This document shows positions 7,060 through 15,446 of a stretch of DNA of 64,000 bases, in pieces. Source of the DNA: Agromyces sp. CF514 (GTDB taxonomy: Bacteria > Actinomycetota > Actinomycetes > Actinomycetales > Microbacteriaceae). A program made the translations under genes and the position numbers. The notes under the pieces were generated by a model. The model was not told the DNA's origin. It was given only the letters and a program-made list of their open reading frames with translations, and searched no databases. The stretch lies in NCBI RefSeq assembly GCF_900113185.1, contig NZ_FOZD01000001.1, positions 1,178,001 through 1,242,000 on the forward strand, read 5' to 3'. The stretch's first letter is position 1, and every line of letters starts with the position of its first letter.

Positions 7060-8568
7060 ATGCTCACCACCACCGACCCCCGCACCGGTGCCGTCACCGC
7101 GACCACGCTCGACGCGACCGCTCCGGAGCAGACCGATGCCATCGTGCGCGCCGCGCAGGCGGCCTTCGCGCAGTTGGCGACCCGCGACCGCGCCTGGCGG
7201 GCGGGCCTGCTCGACGCCCTCGCCGACGCGCTCGACGCCGACCGCACGGCGCTCGTCGAGGTCGCCGACCGCGAGACCGGGCTCGGACCCGTGCGGCTCG
7301 ACGGCGAGGTCTCGCGTGCGGCGTTCCAGTTCCGCCTGTTCGCCGAAGCCGTGCGCGAGGGCGGATACCTCGAGGCCGCGATCGACCACGGGGGCCCCAC
7401 CGCACTCGGGCCTGCACCCGAGATCCGGCGCCTGCTCGTGCCCATCGGCCCCGTCGCGGTCTTCGGGTCGAGCAACTTCCCGTTCGCGTTCTCGGTCGCC
7501 GGAGGCGACACCGCCTCCGCGCTCGCGGGCGGCAACCCCGTGGTGCTGAAGGCGCACTCATCGCACCTCGAGACCTCGGCCCGCTCGTTCGCGGTGCTCT
7601 CGGCCGCGGCCGTGGCGTACGGCGCGCCGGCCGGCCTGCTCGGCATCGTCTACGGCACCGGCGCGGGCGCCGCGCTGGTCGCGCACCCGCTGGTGCGGGC
7701 CGTCGGTTTCACGGGCTCGCTCGGGGGCGGGCAGGCGCTCATGGACCTCATCGCCGACCGCGACGAGCCGATCCCGTTCTACGGCGAGCTCTCGAGCCTG
7801 AACCCGCTCGTCGTCACGCGAGGGGCCGCGGCCGCTCGCGCCGAGGGCATCGCCGACGGCCTGTTCGGGTCGTTCACGCTCGGCAGCGGCCAGTTCTGCA
7901 CGAAGCCCGGCATCGCGTTCGTGCCGAACGGGCCCGACGGCGACGCGCTCGTCGCACGCCTGGTCGAACGCGCGACGGATGCCGCGGCATCCGTTCTGCT
8001 CAATGCGCGCATCGCGGACTCGTTCGACGAGATCCGCGACCGCCTGGTCGCCGAGGGCGCGGTCGAGCTGCTCGCCCGCGGCAGCGAGCACGGCGACGGA
8101 GCCGGATTCAGCGCTGCGCCCACCGTGCTCGGGGTCGCCGCCCGCGACCTCACGGCCGAGGTCGCCGAGGAGGCGTTCGGGCCGCTGATCGTCGTGGCCC
8201 GCTACGACGTCGACGCCGACATCGTCGCCGCGCTCGACGCGGTGCCGGACTCGCTCACGGCCACCGTGCACAGCGAGGCCGACGAGGTCGAGGCCGTCTC
8301 CGCGCTCGTCGCCGAACTCGCGCCGCGGGTCGGGCGCCTCGTGTTCGACGGCTACCCGACGGGGGTGCGCGTCTCGTGGGCGCAGCACCACGGCGGACCG
8401 TGGCCGGCCACGAACTCGCAGCACACGTCGGTCGGCGTGAGCGCGATCCGCCGCTTCCTGCGGCCGCTGGCCTATCAGGATGCGCCCGAGGCCATGCTGC
8501 CCGTCGAGCTGCGCGACGACTTCCGCGGCATCCCGCGTCGCGTCGACGGGGTGCTGCAGCTCGCCTGA
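7060..8568 (+). CDS. Aldehyde dehydrogenase, 2-ketoglutarate-semialdehyde (2,5-dioxopentanoate) type
   Basis: 502 residues. The ALDH hallmarks are all present: N139 in FGSSNFPFAF, the NAD(P)-binding VVLKAHSSH, E243 in GELSSLNP and the catalytic Cys C280 in SGQFCTKPG. The SSNFPFAFSVAGGDTASALAGG signature and the HSSH in place of the usual HPSS/EPSE are typical of the ketoglutarate-semialdehyde group of NADP-preferring ALDHs. The product would be 2-oxoglutarate, feeding the TCA cycle. Residues 306-312 (TDAAASV) are encoded by a perfect copy of the window-wide palindrome. Last gene of the operon, followed by a strong hairpin. Confidence 0.88.
   Translation: MLTTTDPRTGAVTATTLDATAPEQTDAIVRAAQAAFAQLATRDRAWRAGLLDALADALDADRTALVEVADRETGLGPVRLDGEVSRAAFQFRLFAEAVREGGYLEAAIDHGGPTALGPAPEIRRLLVPIGPVAVFGSSNFPFAFSVAGGDTASALAGGNPVVLKAHSSHLETSARSFAVLSAAAVAYGAPAGLLGIVYGTGAGAALVAHPLVRAVGFTGSLGGGQALMDLIADRDEPIPFYGELSSLNPLVVTRGAAAARAEGIADGLFGSFTLGSGQFCTKPGIAFVPNGPDGDALVARLVERATDAAASVLLNARIADSFDEIRDRLVAEGAVELLARGSEHGDGAGFSAAPTVLGVAARDLTAEVAEEAFGPLIVVARYDVDADIVAALDAVPDSLTATVHSEADEVEAVSALVAELAPRVGRLVFDGYPTGVRVSWAQHHGGPWPATNSQHTSVGVSAIRRFLRPLAYQDAPEAMLPVELRDDFRGIPRRVDGVLQLA
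7977..7992. repeat. Perfect GGATGCCGCGGCATCC palindrome inside the ALDH gene
   Basis: One of five perfect coding-region copies of this 16-bp self-complementary motif in the window. The others are at 9475-9490, 11684-11699, 39099-39114 and 55946-55961. All five are read in the same frame and give D-A-A-A-S. Confidence 0.95.
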
Positions 8569-8615
8569 GCCGCGTGCCTGCGCGTGCAGCGAGTGTTTGC
8601 GCGTGACGCGCGTGC

Positions 8616-8672
8616 TGCGCGGACGCGAATGGTCGCTCACGAGCCCGTGAAGCGACCATTCGCGTCCGCGCA
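8616..8672. terminator. Hairpin of the GCGGACGCGAATGGTCGC family between convergent genes
   Basis: Perfect 22-bp arms at 8616-8637 and 8651-8672, with a further CAC/GTG pairing beyond a one-base bulge, closing a loop GAGCCC. It lies between the ALDH gene (plus) and an SDR gene (minus), so it could stop transcription from both sides. There is no U-tract. Related copies sit at 33644-33698 and 57168-57224. Confidence 0.8.
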
Positions 8673-8686
8673 ACGCCCGAACGGCG

Positions 8687-9445
8687 TCAGCGGCCGAGCC
8701 AGCCTCCGTCGACGGGCAGGATGATGCCCGAGACGTAGTCCGATGCAGGGGCCGCGAGGAACACCGTGGCCCCGGCGAGGTCGTCGGGCCTGCCCCAGCG
8801 GCCGGCCGGGATGCGGTCGAGGATCGCCTGCGACCGGTCGGCGTCGGCGCGCAGGTTCGCGGTGTTGTCGGTTGCGATGTAGCCGGGGGCGATGCCGTTC
8901 ACGGTGACTCCGCGCCCGGTCCACTCGTTGGCGAGCGCCTTGACGAGGCCCGAGATGCCCGACTTCGCGGCCGCGTAGCCGGGCACGTTGATGCCGCCCT
9001 GGAAGCTCAGCAGGCTCGCCGTGAAGATCACCTTGCCCCGGCCGCGGTCGAGCATGCCGTTGCCGACGGCCTGCGTGAGCACGAACTGGCTCGACAGGTT
9101 GATCTCGACGACGCGGTCCCACCAGTCGAGCGGATGCTCCGCCGCGGGCGCCCGCTCGATGGTGCCCGCGTTGTTGACGAGCACCCCGATCTCGCGTTCG
9201 CGCAGCTCGGCGCCGAGCGCGACCACGGCCTCGCGGTCGGCGAAGTCGACGGTGCGGGCCTCGAAGCGGCGGCCGTGGGATTCGACGGCGGCCGCGATCG
9301 CGCTGCCCTCGGGCTCGAGCGTGGCGCTCACGCCGATGATGTCGGCGCCCGCCTCGGCGAGGGCCTCGGCCATCGCGAAGCCGATGCCGCGCTTGGCCCC
9401 CGTGACGACGGCCGTGGTGCCGGTGAGGTCGAACGAGACGGTCAT
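8687..9445 (-). CDS. Short-chain dehydrogenase/reductase, KduD-like
   Basis: 252 residues beginning at ATG 9445, which overlaps the stop of the upstream alcohol dehydrogenase (ATGA). Classical SDR features: TGAKRGIG cofactor loop at 15-22, NNAG, and the S-Y-K triad with TASLLS and YAAAK. The closing PVDGGWLGR is typical. The overall look (G-I-N-V-P-G-Y before the triad, WTGRGVTVNGIAPGYIATDNT) matches 2-deoxy-D-gluconate 3-dehydrogenase / 5-keto-4-deoxyuronate-type enzymes. It probably oxidises or reduces a keto-sugar acid. Co-transcribed with the zinc alcohol dehydrogenase. Confidence 0.85.
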   Translation of the reverse strand: MTVSFDLTGTTAVVTGAKRGIGFAMAEALAEAGADIIGVSATLEPEGSAIAAAVESHGRRFEARTVDFADREAVVALGAELREREIGVLVNNAGTIERAPAAEHPLDWWDRVVEINLSSQFVLTQAVGNGMLDRGRGKVIFTASLLSFQGGINVPGYAAAKSGISGLVKALANEWTGRGVTVNGIAPGYIATDNTANLRADADRSQAILDRIPAGRWGRPDDLAGATVFLAAPASDYVSGIILPVDGGWLGR

Positions 9446-10530
9446 GCGCCGACCTCCTGCGCCGCGGAGCCGACGGATGCCGCGGCATCCGTCGCCTCGT
9501 CGGTGCCGGGCTGCCCGGCCTGCACGTCGACGAGCACCTTCATGGCGCGCCCGGCCTCGAGGTCGTCGAACGCCGCGCGGGTCTCGGCGAGCGGCACGAT
9601 CTTCGTGATGAGCAGGTCGCTCGGGATCGTGCCGTCGGCGACCAGTTCGACCGCGCGTTCGAAGTCGGTGCGCTGGTAGACGCGCGCGCCGAGGATGCGG
9701 AGCTCCCGCCAGAACACGCGCTGCAGGTCGATCTCGCGCGGCGTCGGGTGGATCGCGACGACCACGAGGGTGCCGCGAACCTTGGCGAGCGAGGTCGCGC
9801 CGAGCACGGCCTGCGCGGCGCCGGACACCTCGAAGACGACGTCGGCGCCCGCGCCGCCCGTCCACTGCTCGACCCAGGCGACCTGGTCGACCGCTCGGGG
9901 GTCGAGTGTGGCGAAACCGAGTCCGGCGATCTGCTCGCGGCGGTTGGCGTCGAGCTCGATCACCGCGACCTCGGCGCCGAACGCGCGGGCGACGGTGGCG
10001 ATGAGCACGCCGATGGGGCCGCCGCCGATGACGACGGCCTTCTCGCCGCCCGTGATCTCGGCGCGGCGCACGTCGTGCACGGCGACCGCGACGGGTTCGA
10101 CAAGGGCCGCCGCATCGAGGGCGACGCCGTCGGGCAGCGCGACGAGCACGTCGGCCGGCACGTTCCAGAACGCCTGGAGTGCGCCGGGGGAGTCGATGCC
10201 GATGAAGTCGAGGTTCTGGCAGATGTGCTCGTTGCCTGCGAGGCAGGCGGGGCAGGTGCCGTCCCAGGCGAGCGGCATGACGGTGACCGATCGGCCGACC
10301 CGCCAGCCGTCGACGCCCTCGCCGACGGCGTCGATCGTGCCGCTCATCTCGTGGCCGAACACGAGCGGGGTCTGCACGCGGGCGTCCATGCTGCCGTGCA
10401 GAATGTGCAGGTCGGTGCCGCAGAGCCCGACGTAGGCGACGCGCAGGCGCACCTGGCCCGGTGCGGGCGGCTGCGGCGCGGCCTCGGCGATCGTGATGGC
10501 GCGGTCGCCCGTGTACGTGGCGGTCAGCAT
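9442..10530 (-). CDS. Zinc-dependent medium-chain alcohol (polyol/butanediol-type) dehydrogenase
   Basis: 362 residues. Catalytic zinc ligands C37 (VGLCGTD) and H60-E61 (GHEMSG) are visible, as is a Rossmann loop IGGGPIGV. The structural zinc loop is incomplete: the normal C-x2-C-x2-C-x7-C spacing is occupied by D90, C93, C96 and C104, so the first Cys is replaced by Asp. The C-terminus carries an extra tail of about 25 residues (after VDVQAG) that includes TDAAASV, encoded by the 16-bp palindrome at 9475-9490. Substrate probably a sugar alcohol, butanediol-like diol or sugar lactol; not determinable. First gene of a minus-strand pair, divergent from the aldo/keto reductase. Confidence 0.87.
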   Translation of the reverse strand: MLTATYTGDRAITIAEAAPQPPAPGQVRLRVAYVGLCGTDLHILHGSMDARVQTPLVFGHEMSGTIDAVGEGVDGWRVGRSVTVMPLAWDGTCPACLAGNEHICQNLDFIGIDSPGALQAFWNVPADVLVALPDGVALDAAALVEPVAVAVHDVRRAEITGGEKAVVIGGGPIGVLIATVARAFGAEVAVIELDANRREQIAGLGFATLDPRAVDQVAWVEQWTGGAGADVVFEVSGAAQAVLGATSLAKVRGTLVVVAIHPTPREIDLQRVFWRELRILGARVYQRTDFERAVELVADGTIPSDLLITKIVPLAETRAAFDDLEAGRAMKVLVDVQAGQPGTDEATDAAASVGSAAQEVGA

Positions 10531-10591
10531 TGATCCTCCAAGATCGATTCACGCCGATTGAGGAGACCAATCCGCGCTGTTCGTGTCGATT

Positions 10592-10609
10592 ATGCCAGAG
10601 GAATGGCAT
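10592..10609. promoter_or_regulatory. Candidate operator ATGCCA-N6-TGGCAT
   Basis: A perfect 6-6-6 inverted repeat in the 135-bp gap between the divergent alcohol dehydrogenase and aldo/keto reductase genes. The FadR-type GntR regulator encoded at 11645-12463 is the natural candidate to bind it; that link is inference. Confidence 0.5.
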
Positions 10610-10665
10610 CAGGGCGTCGAATCATCTAACCTTTAGCCAATTGCTTTCACGCCTGGAGGAACTCG

Positions 10666-11640
10666 ATGAAGAGTCGCACGCTGCGCGGCGGCCTGTCGCT
10701 GACCGAACTCGGCTTCGGCGCCGCGCAACTCGGAAACCTGGCCCGCGAGACGACGGATGCCGAGGCCGCCGCAGCGGTCGACGCTGCGTACGCCAGCGGC
10801 ATCCGATACTTCGACACGGCCCCGCACTACGGGCTGGGACTCTCGGAACGGCGACTCGGCGCTGCGCTCGCGGCGCATCCCCGCGACGAGTACGTGGTCT
10901 CGACGAAGGTCGGCCGGCTGATCGAGCCGAACGACGCGTGGGACGGCGCGGCGCGCGACGACGAAGGCTTCGACGTGCCCGCGAACCTGCGCCGGCGGTA
11001 CGACCTCAGTCGCGACGGCGTGCGCCGCTCGATCGACGAGAGCCTCGAGCGGCTCGGACTCGACCGCATCGACATCGCCTACCTGCACGACCCGGACGCG
11101 TACGGCCCCGAGGCGCACGCGAGCGCCATCCCGGCGCTGATCGAACTGCGCGACGAGGGCGTCGTCGGCGCGGTCGGCACGGGAATGAACCAGTCGGCGA
11201 TGCCGACCGAGTTCGTGCTGCGTCACGACATCGACCTCGTCATGCTCGCGGGCCGCTACACGCTGCTCGAGCAGGGCGCGCTCGACGACCTGCTTCCGGC
11301 TGCGGCCGCTCGCGGGGTCGGCATCGTCGCCGCGGGCGTGTACAACTCCGGGCTGCTGTCGCGGCCGCGGCCTCCGGCCGACGCGCGCTACGACTACCAG
11401 CAGGCTCCCGCCGAGGTCATCGCCCGAGCGAACGCCATCGCCGACGTCTGCGAGCGGCTCGGCATCACGCTGCCCGAAGCCGCACTCGCCTTCGCGCTGC
11501 GCCACCCCGCGGTCGTGTCGGTCGTGGTCGGCATGCGCACCGCCGAGCAGGTCGAGCAGACCATCGAGCGGTTCGCCGTCGAGGTGCCCGACGAGCTCTG
11601 GTCGACGCTCGCCGAACGCGGGCTGCTGCGCGATGCCTGA
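10666..11640 (+). CDS. Aldo/keto reductase, probable L-fucose (D-threo-aldose) 1-dehydrogenase
   Basis: 324 residues with a strong GGAGGA site before ATG 10666. The AKR catalytic tetrad is seen as D50 and Y55 (DTAPHYG), K81 (STKVG) and H141 (YLHDPD). The family with the APHYGLGLSERRLG signature includes D-threo-aldose 1-dehydrogenase, L-fucose dehydrogenase and pyridoxal 4-dehydrogenase. Here the neighbours (lactonase, FAH hydrolase, SDR, mutarotase) make oxidation of L-fucose to its lactone the best reading. It is the first step of the pathway and lies upstream of the lactonase, separated from it by the convergent regulator gene. Confidence 0.85.
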   Translation: MKSRTLRGGLSLTELGFGAAQLGNLARETTDAEAAAAVDAAYASGIRYFDTAPHYGLGLSERRLGAALAAHPRDEYVVSTKVGRLIEPNDAWDGAARDDEGFDVPANLRRRYDLSRDGVRRSIDESLERLGLDRIDIAYLHDPDAYGPEAHASAIPALIELRDEGVVGAVGTGMNQSAMPTEFVLRHDIDLVMLAGRYTLLEQGALDDLLPAAAARGVGIVAAGVYNSGLLSRPRPPADARYDYQQAPAEVIARANAIADVCERLGITLPEAALAFALRHPAVVSVVVGMRTAEQVEQTIERFAVEVPDELWSTLAERGLLRDA

Positions 11641-11644
11641 GCGC

Positions 11645-12463
11645 TCAGCGAGCCTCGACGGAAGGGCCGACCGTGGCCTCGACGGATGCCGCGGCATCCG
11701 TCGCCCCGCCCGCCGCGTCCGTCTCGTCGACCGGTGCCGTCGGGTAGTCGGTGGCCGTGAACTCCTCGACGCCGAGCACATGCACCTGCATGCGGATGCG
11801 GGCCCGGTCGGGGTCGTGCGCGGCGAGCGCGGCGAGGATCGCGCGGTGCTCCTGCTGGGTCGAGTGCACGGCACCCTGCTGGTGGATCGCGCGCCAGAGC
11901 CGTGCCCTGGCCGTGCGACCGACCAGCGCCTCGATGATCGCGGCGAACGCCGGGTTGCCGCTCGCGTTGGCGATCAGCCGATGGAACGCGGTGTCGACGT
12001 CGATGGTGCCCTCGAGGTCGATCTCGTCGCCCGCGAGCAGCGCCTCGCCGCGATCGAGGATGCGCGCGGCCTCGGCGAGATCCTCGTCGCTGATGCGCAG
12101 CGCGGCATGCGCCGCGGCCTCGGGCTCGAGCACGCGCCGCACGCCGAGCAGGTGCACGCTGTTCTCGGGGCTCTGCAGTTCGGCGAGCATGCCGAGCGGC
12201 TCGAAGAGCTGCCCGGGCTCGAGCGAGGTCACGTACGTGCCGTCGCCCTGCCTGGTCTCGAGGATGCCGAGGATGACGAGCGCGCGCACGCCCTCGCGCA
12301 GCGGCCCGCGCGACACTCCGAGGCGGGTTCCGAGCTCGCGCTCGACCGGCAGGCGCGACCCGGCGACGAGCTCGCCACTCGTGATCATCTGACGGATGCC
12401 GTCGATGACGACCTGCGCGCGCGATCGGCCGGCGCCGGCATCGGGAGTGTTCTCGCTCGTCAT
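11645..12463 (-). CDS. GntR-family (FadR subfamily) transcriptional regulator
   Basis: About 272 residues from ATG 12463; an in-frame GTG six bases upstream is an alternative start. An N-terminal winged helix-turn-helix at about 15-80 (LPVERELGTRLGVSRGPLRE) is followed by an all-helical FCD ligand domain with conserved D-x3-H (DTAFHRLIANASGN) and a distal HRAIL. A disordered C-terminal tail includes TDAAASV, coded by the palindrome at 11684-11699. It sits inside the fucose-type gene set in opposite orientation and almost certainly represses it, probably responding to a pathway acid or keto-acid bound by the FCD metal site. Confidence 0.88.
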   Translation of the reverse strand: MTSENTPDAGAGRSRAQVVIDGIRQMITSGELVAGSRLPVERELGTRLGVSRGPLREGVRALVILGILETRQGDGTYVTSLEPGQLFEPLGMLAELQSPENSVHLLGVRRVLEPEAAAHAALRISDEDLAEAARILDRGEALLAGDEIDLEGTIDVDTAFHRLIANASGNPAFAAIIEALVGRTARARLWRAIHQQGAVHSTQQEHRAILAALAAHDPDRARIRMQVHVLGVEEFTATDYPTAPVDETDAAGGATDAAASVEATVGPSVEAR

Positions 12464-12528
12464 GGGCACAGCCTAGGCGACCGGTCGCATCCGCCCCGTG
12501 AATTCGTCAGATCTTTGGAGGAGGCCGC

Positions 12529-13410
12529 ATGACCGGCATCATCGACGCCCACCAGCACGTGTGGGATCTCGAACGGGCCGAGTACGGCTGGCTCACGCCC
12601 GAGGCCGGCGTGCTGCACCGCACGATCGAGATGGCCGAGGTGCTGCCCGAGTTCGCCGCGGCCGGCGTCGTCGGCACCGTGCTCGTGCAGTCGGCCGACA
12701 ACGACGACGACACCGACCACATGTTCGAGGTCGCCGCCCGCGAGCCCCTCGTGCGCGGCATCGTCGGCTACGTGCCGCTGCACGAACCCGCACGCGCCGC
12801 CGAGCGGCTCGCCGATCTGCGGGGCCGCCCGCTGTTCTGCGGCGTGCGCAACCTGATCCACGACCGGCCCGACCCGCGCTGGCTGCGCCGCCCCGACGTC
12901 GACGAGAGCCTCGGGCTGCTCGCCGCCGCGGGCGTGCCGTTCGACGTGGTCGGCGTGCTGCCCGAGCACCTCGAGGCGGTGCTCGAGATCTCGGAGCGCC
13001 ATCCGGAACTCGACATCGTCATCGACCACCTCAACAAGCCGCCGATCGGCGCAGACGACGCGTTCGGCACCGGTGTCTGGCAGCCATGGGCCACGCTCAT
13101 CGCGGCGGTCGCAGAGAACCCGCGCGTTCGGGGCAAGGTCTCGGGGCTCTACGCCGCGACCGGCGACCCGGCCGCCTGGACGGTCGACACCGTGCGCCCC
13201 GTGTTCGAGCACGTGCTCGCCGTGTTCGGCTCCGACCGCCTCATGTACGGCGGCGACTGGCCCGTCTCGCTCATCGCGGGCGGCTACGCGCAGGTCTGGC
13301 ACGGCATCGCCGAACTCGTGGACGACCTGACCGACGCCGAGCGCACCGAAATCCTCGCGGGAACCGCCCGCAGGTTCTACTCCCTCCCAGAATCGGAGAC
13401 CACCGCATGA
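12529..13410 (+). CDS. Amidohydrolase-family lactonase, probable L-fuconolactonase
   Basis: 293 residues with a GGAGGAGG site before ATG 12529. The metal-dependent hydrolase motif DAHQHVWD is at the N-terminus (H8, H10), VIDHLNKPP follows in the middle and GGDWPVS near the end supplies the active-site Asp. This is the COG3618 group, which includes L-fuconolactone and L-rhamnono-lactone hydrolases. It would open the lactone made by the aldo/keto reductase. The stop overlaps the next gene (ATGA), so it leads a four-gene coupled operon. Confidence 0.88.
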   Translation: MTGIIDAHQHVWDLERAEYGWLTPEAGVLHRTIEMAEVLPEFAAAGVVGTVLVQSADNDDDTDHMFEVAAREPLVRGIVGYVPLHEPARAAERLADLRGRPLFCGVRNLIHDRPDPRWLRRPDVDESLGLLAAAGVPFDVVGVLPEHLEAVLEISERHPELDIVIDHLNKPPIGADDAFGTGVWQPWATLIAAVAENPRVRGKVSGLYAATGDPAAWTVDTVRPVFEHVLAVFGSDRLMYGGDWPVSLIAGGYAQVWHGIAELVDDLTDAERTEILAGTARRFYSLPESETTA

Positions 13411-14270
13411 CCGACCAGTTCACCCTCGCCCGCCTCGGCGACGCCGGAAGCGAGGTGCCCGTGGTGCGCGTCGGCGACCGCACGTTCGATGCCCGCCCGG
13501 TCACCGCGGACTTCGACGGTGCCTTCTTCGCCGCCGACGGCGTCGCCCGCATCGCGGCCGCGCTGGGCGAGCTGCCCGAGCTCGATGCCGCCGAGGTCGC
13601 CGGCCTGCGCATCGGCGCGCCGATCGCCGCCCCCGGCAAGGTCGTCTGCATCGGCCTGAACTACCGCGATCACGCCGAGGAGACGGGCGCGGCCCTGCCC
13701 GCCGAGCCCGTGATCTTCATGAAGGACCCGTCGACCGTCGTCGGCCCGTTCGACGACGTGCTCATTCCCCGCAACTCGACGAAGACCGACTGGGAGGTCG
13801 AGCTCGGCGTGGTCATCGGCACGACCGCCCGCTACCTCGCCTCGCCCGACGAGGCGCTCGCGCACGTCGCCGGCTACGCGGTCTCGCACGACGTCTCGGA
13901 GCGCGAGTTCCAGCTCGAACGCGGCGGCCAGTGGGACAAGGGCAAGAGCTGCGAGACGTTCAACCCGCTCGGCCCGGTGCTCGTGCCGGCCGACGACGTC
14001 GCCGACCCGCAGGCGCTCGGCCTGCGCCTCTGGGTCAACGGCACGCCGCGCCAGGACGGCAGCACCGCGAACATGCTCTTCTCGGTCGCGCACGTGATCT
14101 GGTACCTCAGCCAGTTCATGGTGCTGCGCCCCGGCGACCTCATCAACACGGGCACCCCGGCGGGCGTCGCACTCGGCATCGAGGGCAACCCGTACCTCCG
14201 GGCGGGCGACACCGTCGAGCTCGAGATCGACGGCCTCGGCCGTGCGAGCCAGAAGCTGGTGCAGGCATGA
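13407..14270 (+). CDS. FAH-family hydrolase, probable 2,4-diketo-3-deoxy-L-fuconate hydrolase
   Basis: 287 residues. The C-terminal FAH domain starts at KVVCIGLNYRDHAEE. The metal-binding acids lie in TDWEVELGVVIG, followed by VSHDVSEREFQL and the GTPAGVALG loop. The length and the phrase GQWDKGKSCETFNPLGP are typical of the group that cleaves 2,4-diketo-3-deoxy-fuconate or -rhamnonate to pyruvate and lactate. The neighbouring SDR would make its substrate. Translationally coupled at both ends (ATGA overlaps). Confidence 0.88.
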   Translation: MTDQFTLARLGDAGSEVPVVRVGDRTFDARPVTADFDGAFFAADGVARIAAALGELPELDAAEVAGLRIGAPIAAPGKVVCIGLNYRDHAEETGAALPAEPVIFMKDPSTVVGPFDDVLIPRNSTKTDWEVELGVVIGTTARYLASPDEALAHVAGYAVSHDVSEREFQLERGGQWDKGKSCETFNPLGPVLVPADDVADPQALGLRLWVNGTPRQDGSTANMLFSVAHVIWYLSQFMVLRPGDLINTGTPAGVALGIEGNPYLRAGDTVELEIDGLGRASQKLVQA

Positions 14271-15100
14271 GCGCCACGGCAGGCGCCACGGGCGCCACGG
14301 GCGCCGGCGGCGCCGAGTTCGGCGGACTCGTGGCGATCGTCACGGGCGGGGCCTCGGGCATCGGCCTCGCGACCGCCCGGACGCTCGCCGCGCGCGGCGC
14401 CACGGTCGCCGTGCTCGACCGGGCACTCGACGGCCTCGACGCCCCTGACGCAGACGGCGGCACCGTCGGCGCCGGGCTCACGGGGTTCACGGCCGACGTC
14501 ACCGACCGCGCGTCGGTCGAGGCCGCGGTCGCCGCGGTCGCCGAACGCTTCGGCGGCATCGACGTCGTGGTGAACAACGCCGGCATCAGTGCCGTCGGCA
14601 CCGTCGCCGAGAACGACGACGCCGAATGGGCGCGCGTGCTCGACGTGAACGTCATCGGCATGGCCCGCGTCACGAGTGCGGCCCTGCCGTGGCTGCGACG
14701 CTCGCCCGCGGCATCCGTCGTCAATGTCAGCTCGATCGCCGCCCTCAACGGCCTGCCGCAGCGCGCCCTCTACTCGGCGTCGAAGGGCGCGGTGCTCGCG
14801 CTCACCTACGCGATGGCCACCGACCACGTGGCCGAGGGCATCCGCGTCAACTGCGTCTGCCCCGGCACCGTCTTCACGCCCTTCGTCGAGCGGATGCTGG
14901 CGGGCTTCGCCGACCCCGTGGCCGAGCGCGCGGCACTCGATGCCCGACAGGCCACCGGCCGCATGGTCGACCCGACCGAGGTCGCGGCCGCCATCGCCTA
15001 CCTCGCGAGCCCCGTCTCGGTCTCGACGACCGGCACCGCGCTCGACGTCGACGGCGGCGTCTCGCACCTGCGCCCGCGCCCGGCCGGGGCCCGCGCGTGA
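14267..15100 (+). CDS. SDR, probable 2-keto-3-deoxy-L-fuconate 4-dehydrogenase
   Basis: 277 residues with a low-complexity A-T-G rich start of about 16 residues (GATGATGAGG), then VTGGASGIG, NNAGIS, the catalytic S in NVSSIAALNG and Y-x3-K in YSASK. In the non-phosphorylative fucose pathway an SDR of this kind oxidises C4 of 2-keto-3-deoxy-fuconate, giving the diketo acid cleaved by the preceding FAH-family enzyme. The stop overlaps the GTG start of the mutarotase gene. Confidence 0.86.
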   Translation: MSATAGATGATGAGGAEFGGLVAIVTGGASGIGLATARTLAARGATVAVLDRALDGLDAPDADGGTVGAGLTGFTADVTDRASVEAAVAAVAERFGGIDVVVNNAGISAVGTVAENDDAEWARVLDVNVIGMARVTSAALPWLRRSPAASVVNVSSIAALNGLPQRALYSASKGAVLALTYAMATDHVAEGIRVNCVCPGTVFTPFVERMLAGFADPVAERAALDARQATGRMVDPTEVAAAIAYLASPVSVSTTGTALDVDGGVSHLRPRPAGARA

Positions 15101-15420
15101 AGCGCCTCGCCTCGGTCATCGGCCTGGCCGCCGCAGACCGCGAGGAGTACGAGCGCCTGCACACCGACGTCTGGCCCGCCGTGCTCGAGCGCCTGACCGC
15201 GAGCAACATCCGCAACTACTCGATCTTCCGACACGGCGAGGTGCTCTTCGCCTACATGGAGTACGTCGGCGACGACCTCGAGGCCGACATGGCCGCGATC
15301 GCCGCCGACCCCGAGACGCAGCGCTGGTGGTCGGTGTGCGAGCCGCTGCAGCGGCCGTTCGCCGAGCGCGCTGCGGGCGAGTGGTGGATGGAGATCCCCG
15401 AGGTCTTCCATCTCGACTGA
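15097..15420 (+). CDS. L-rhamnose/L-fucose mutarotase (RhaM-like)
   Basis: 107 residues from GTG 15097, overlapping the previous stop. Y18 and H22 occupy the positions of the catalytic Tyr18 and His22 of E. coli RhaM, and the WW pair and C-terminal WWMEIPEVFHLD complete the family pattern. It interconverts the anomers of a 6-deoxy-sugar so that the beta form reaches the dehydrogenase. Last gene of the operon and the best evidence that the cluster works on L-fucose or a related 6-deoxyhexose rather than a sugar alcohol. Confidence 0.92.
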   Translation: MKRLASVIGLAAADREEYERLHTDVWPAVLERLTASNIRNYSIFRHGEVLFAYMEYVGDDLEADMAAIAADPETQRWWSVCEPLQRPFAERAAGEWWMEIPEVFHLD

Positions 15421-15434
15421 ACGCATCCGCAGGG

Positions 15435-15440
15435 CATGAT
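15435..15440 (+). promoter_or_regulatory. -10 element (CATGAT) of a leaderless gene
   Basis: CATGAT lies six bases before ATG 15447, and no ribosome-binding site is visible in between. The spacing puts the transcription start at or near the A of the ATG. Confidence 0.5.
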
Positions 15441-15446
15441 GGGCGT

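Noticed and set aside
7060..8568. Considered as succinate-semialdehyde or betaine-aldehyde dehydrogenase
   Set aside because: The SSNFPFAFSVAGGDTASALAGG and HSSH segments and the FAH/dehydratase neighbours point to the ketoglutarate-semialdehyde type instead.
11645..12469. GntR start at GTG 12469
   Set aside because: ATG 12463 gives a usual start; the GTG adds only two residues and has no better ribosome site, so it is recorded as an alternative only.
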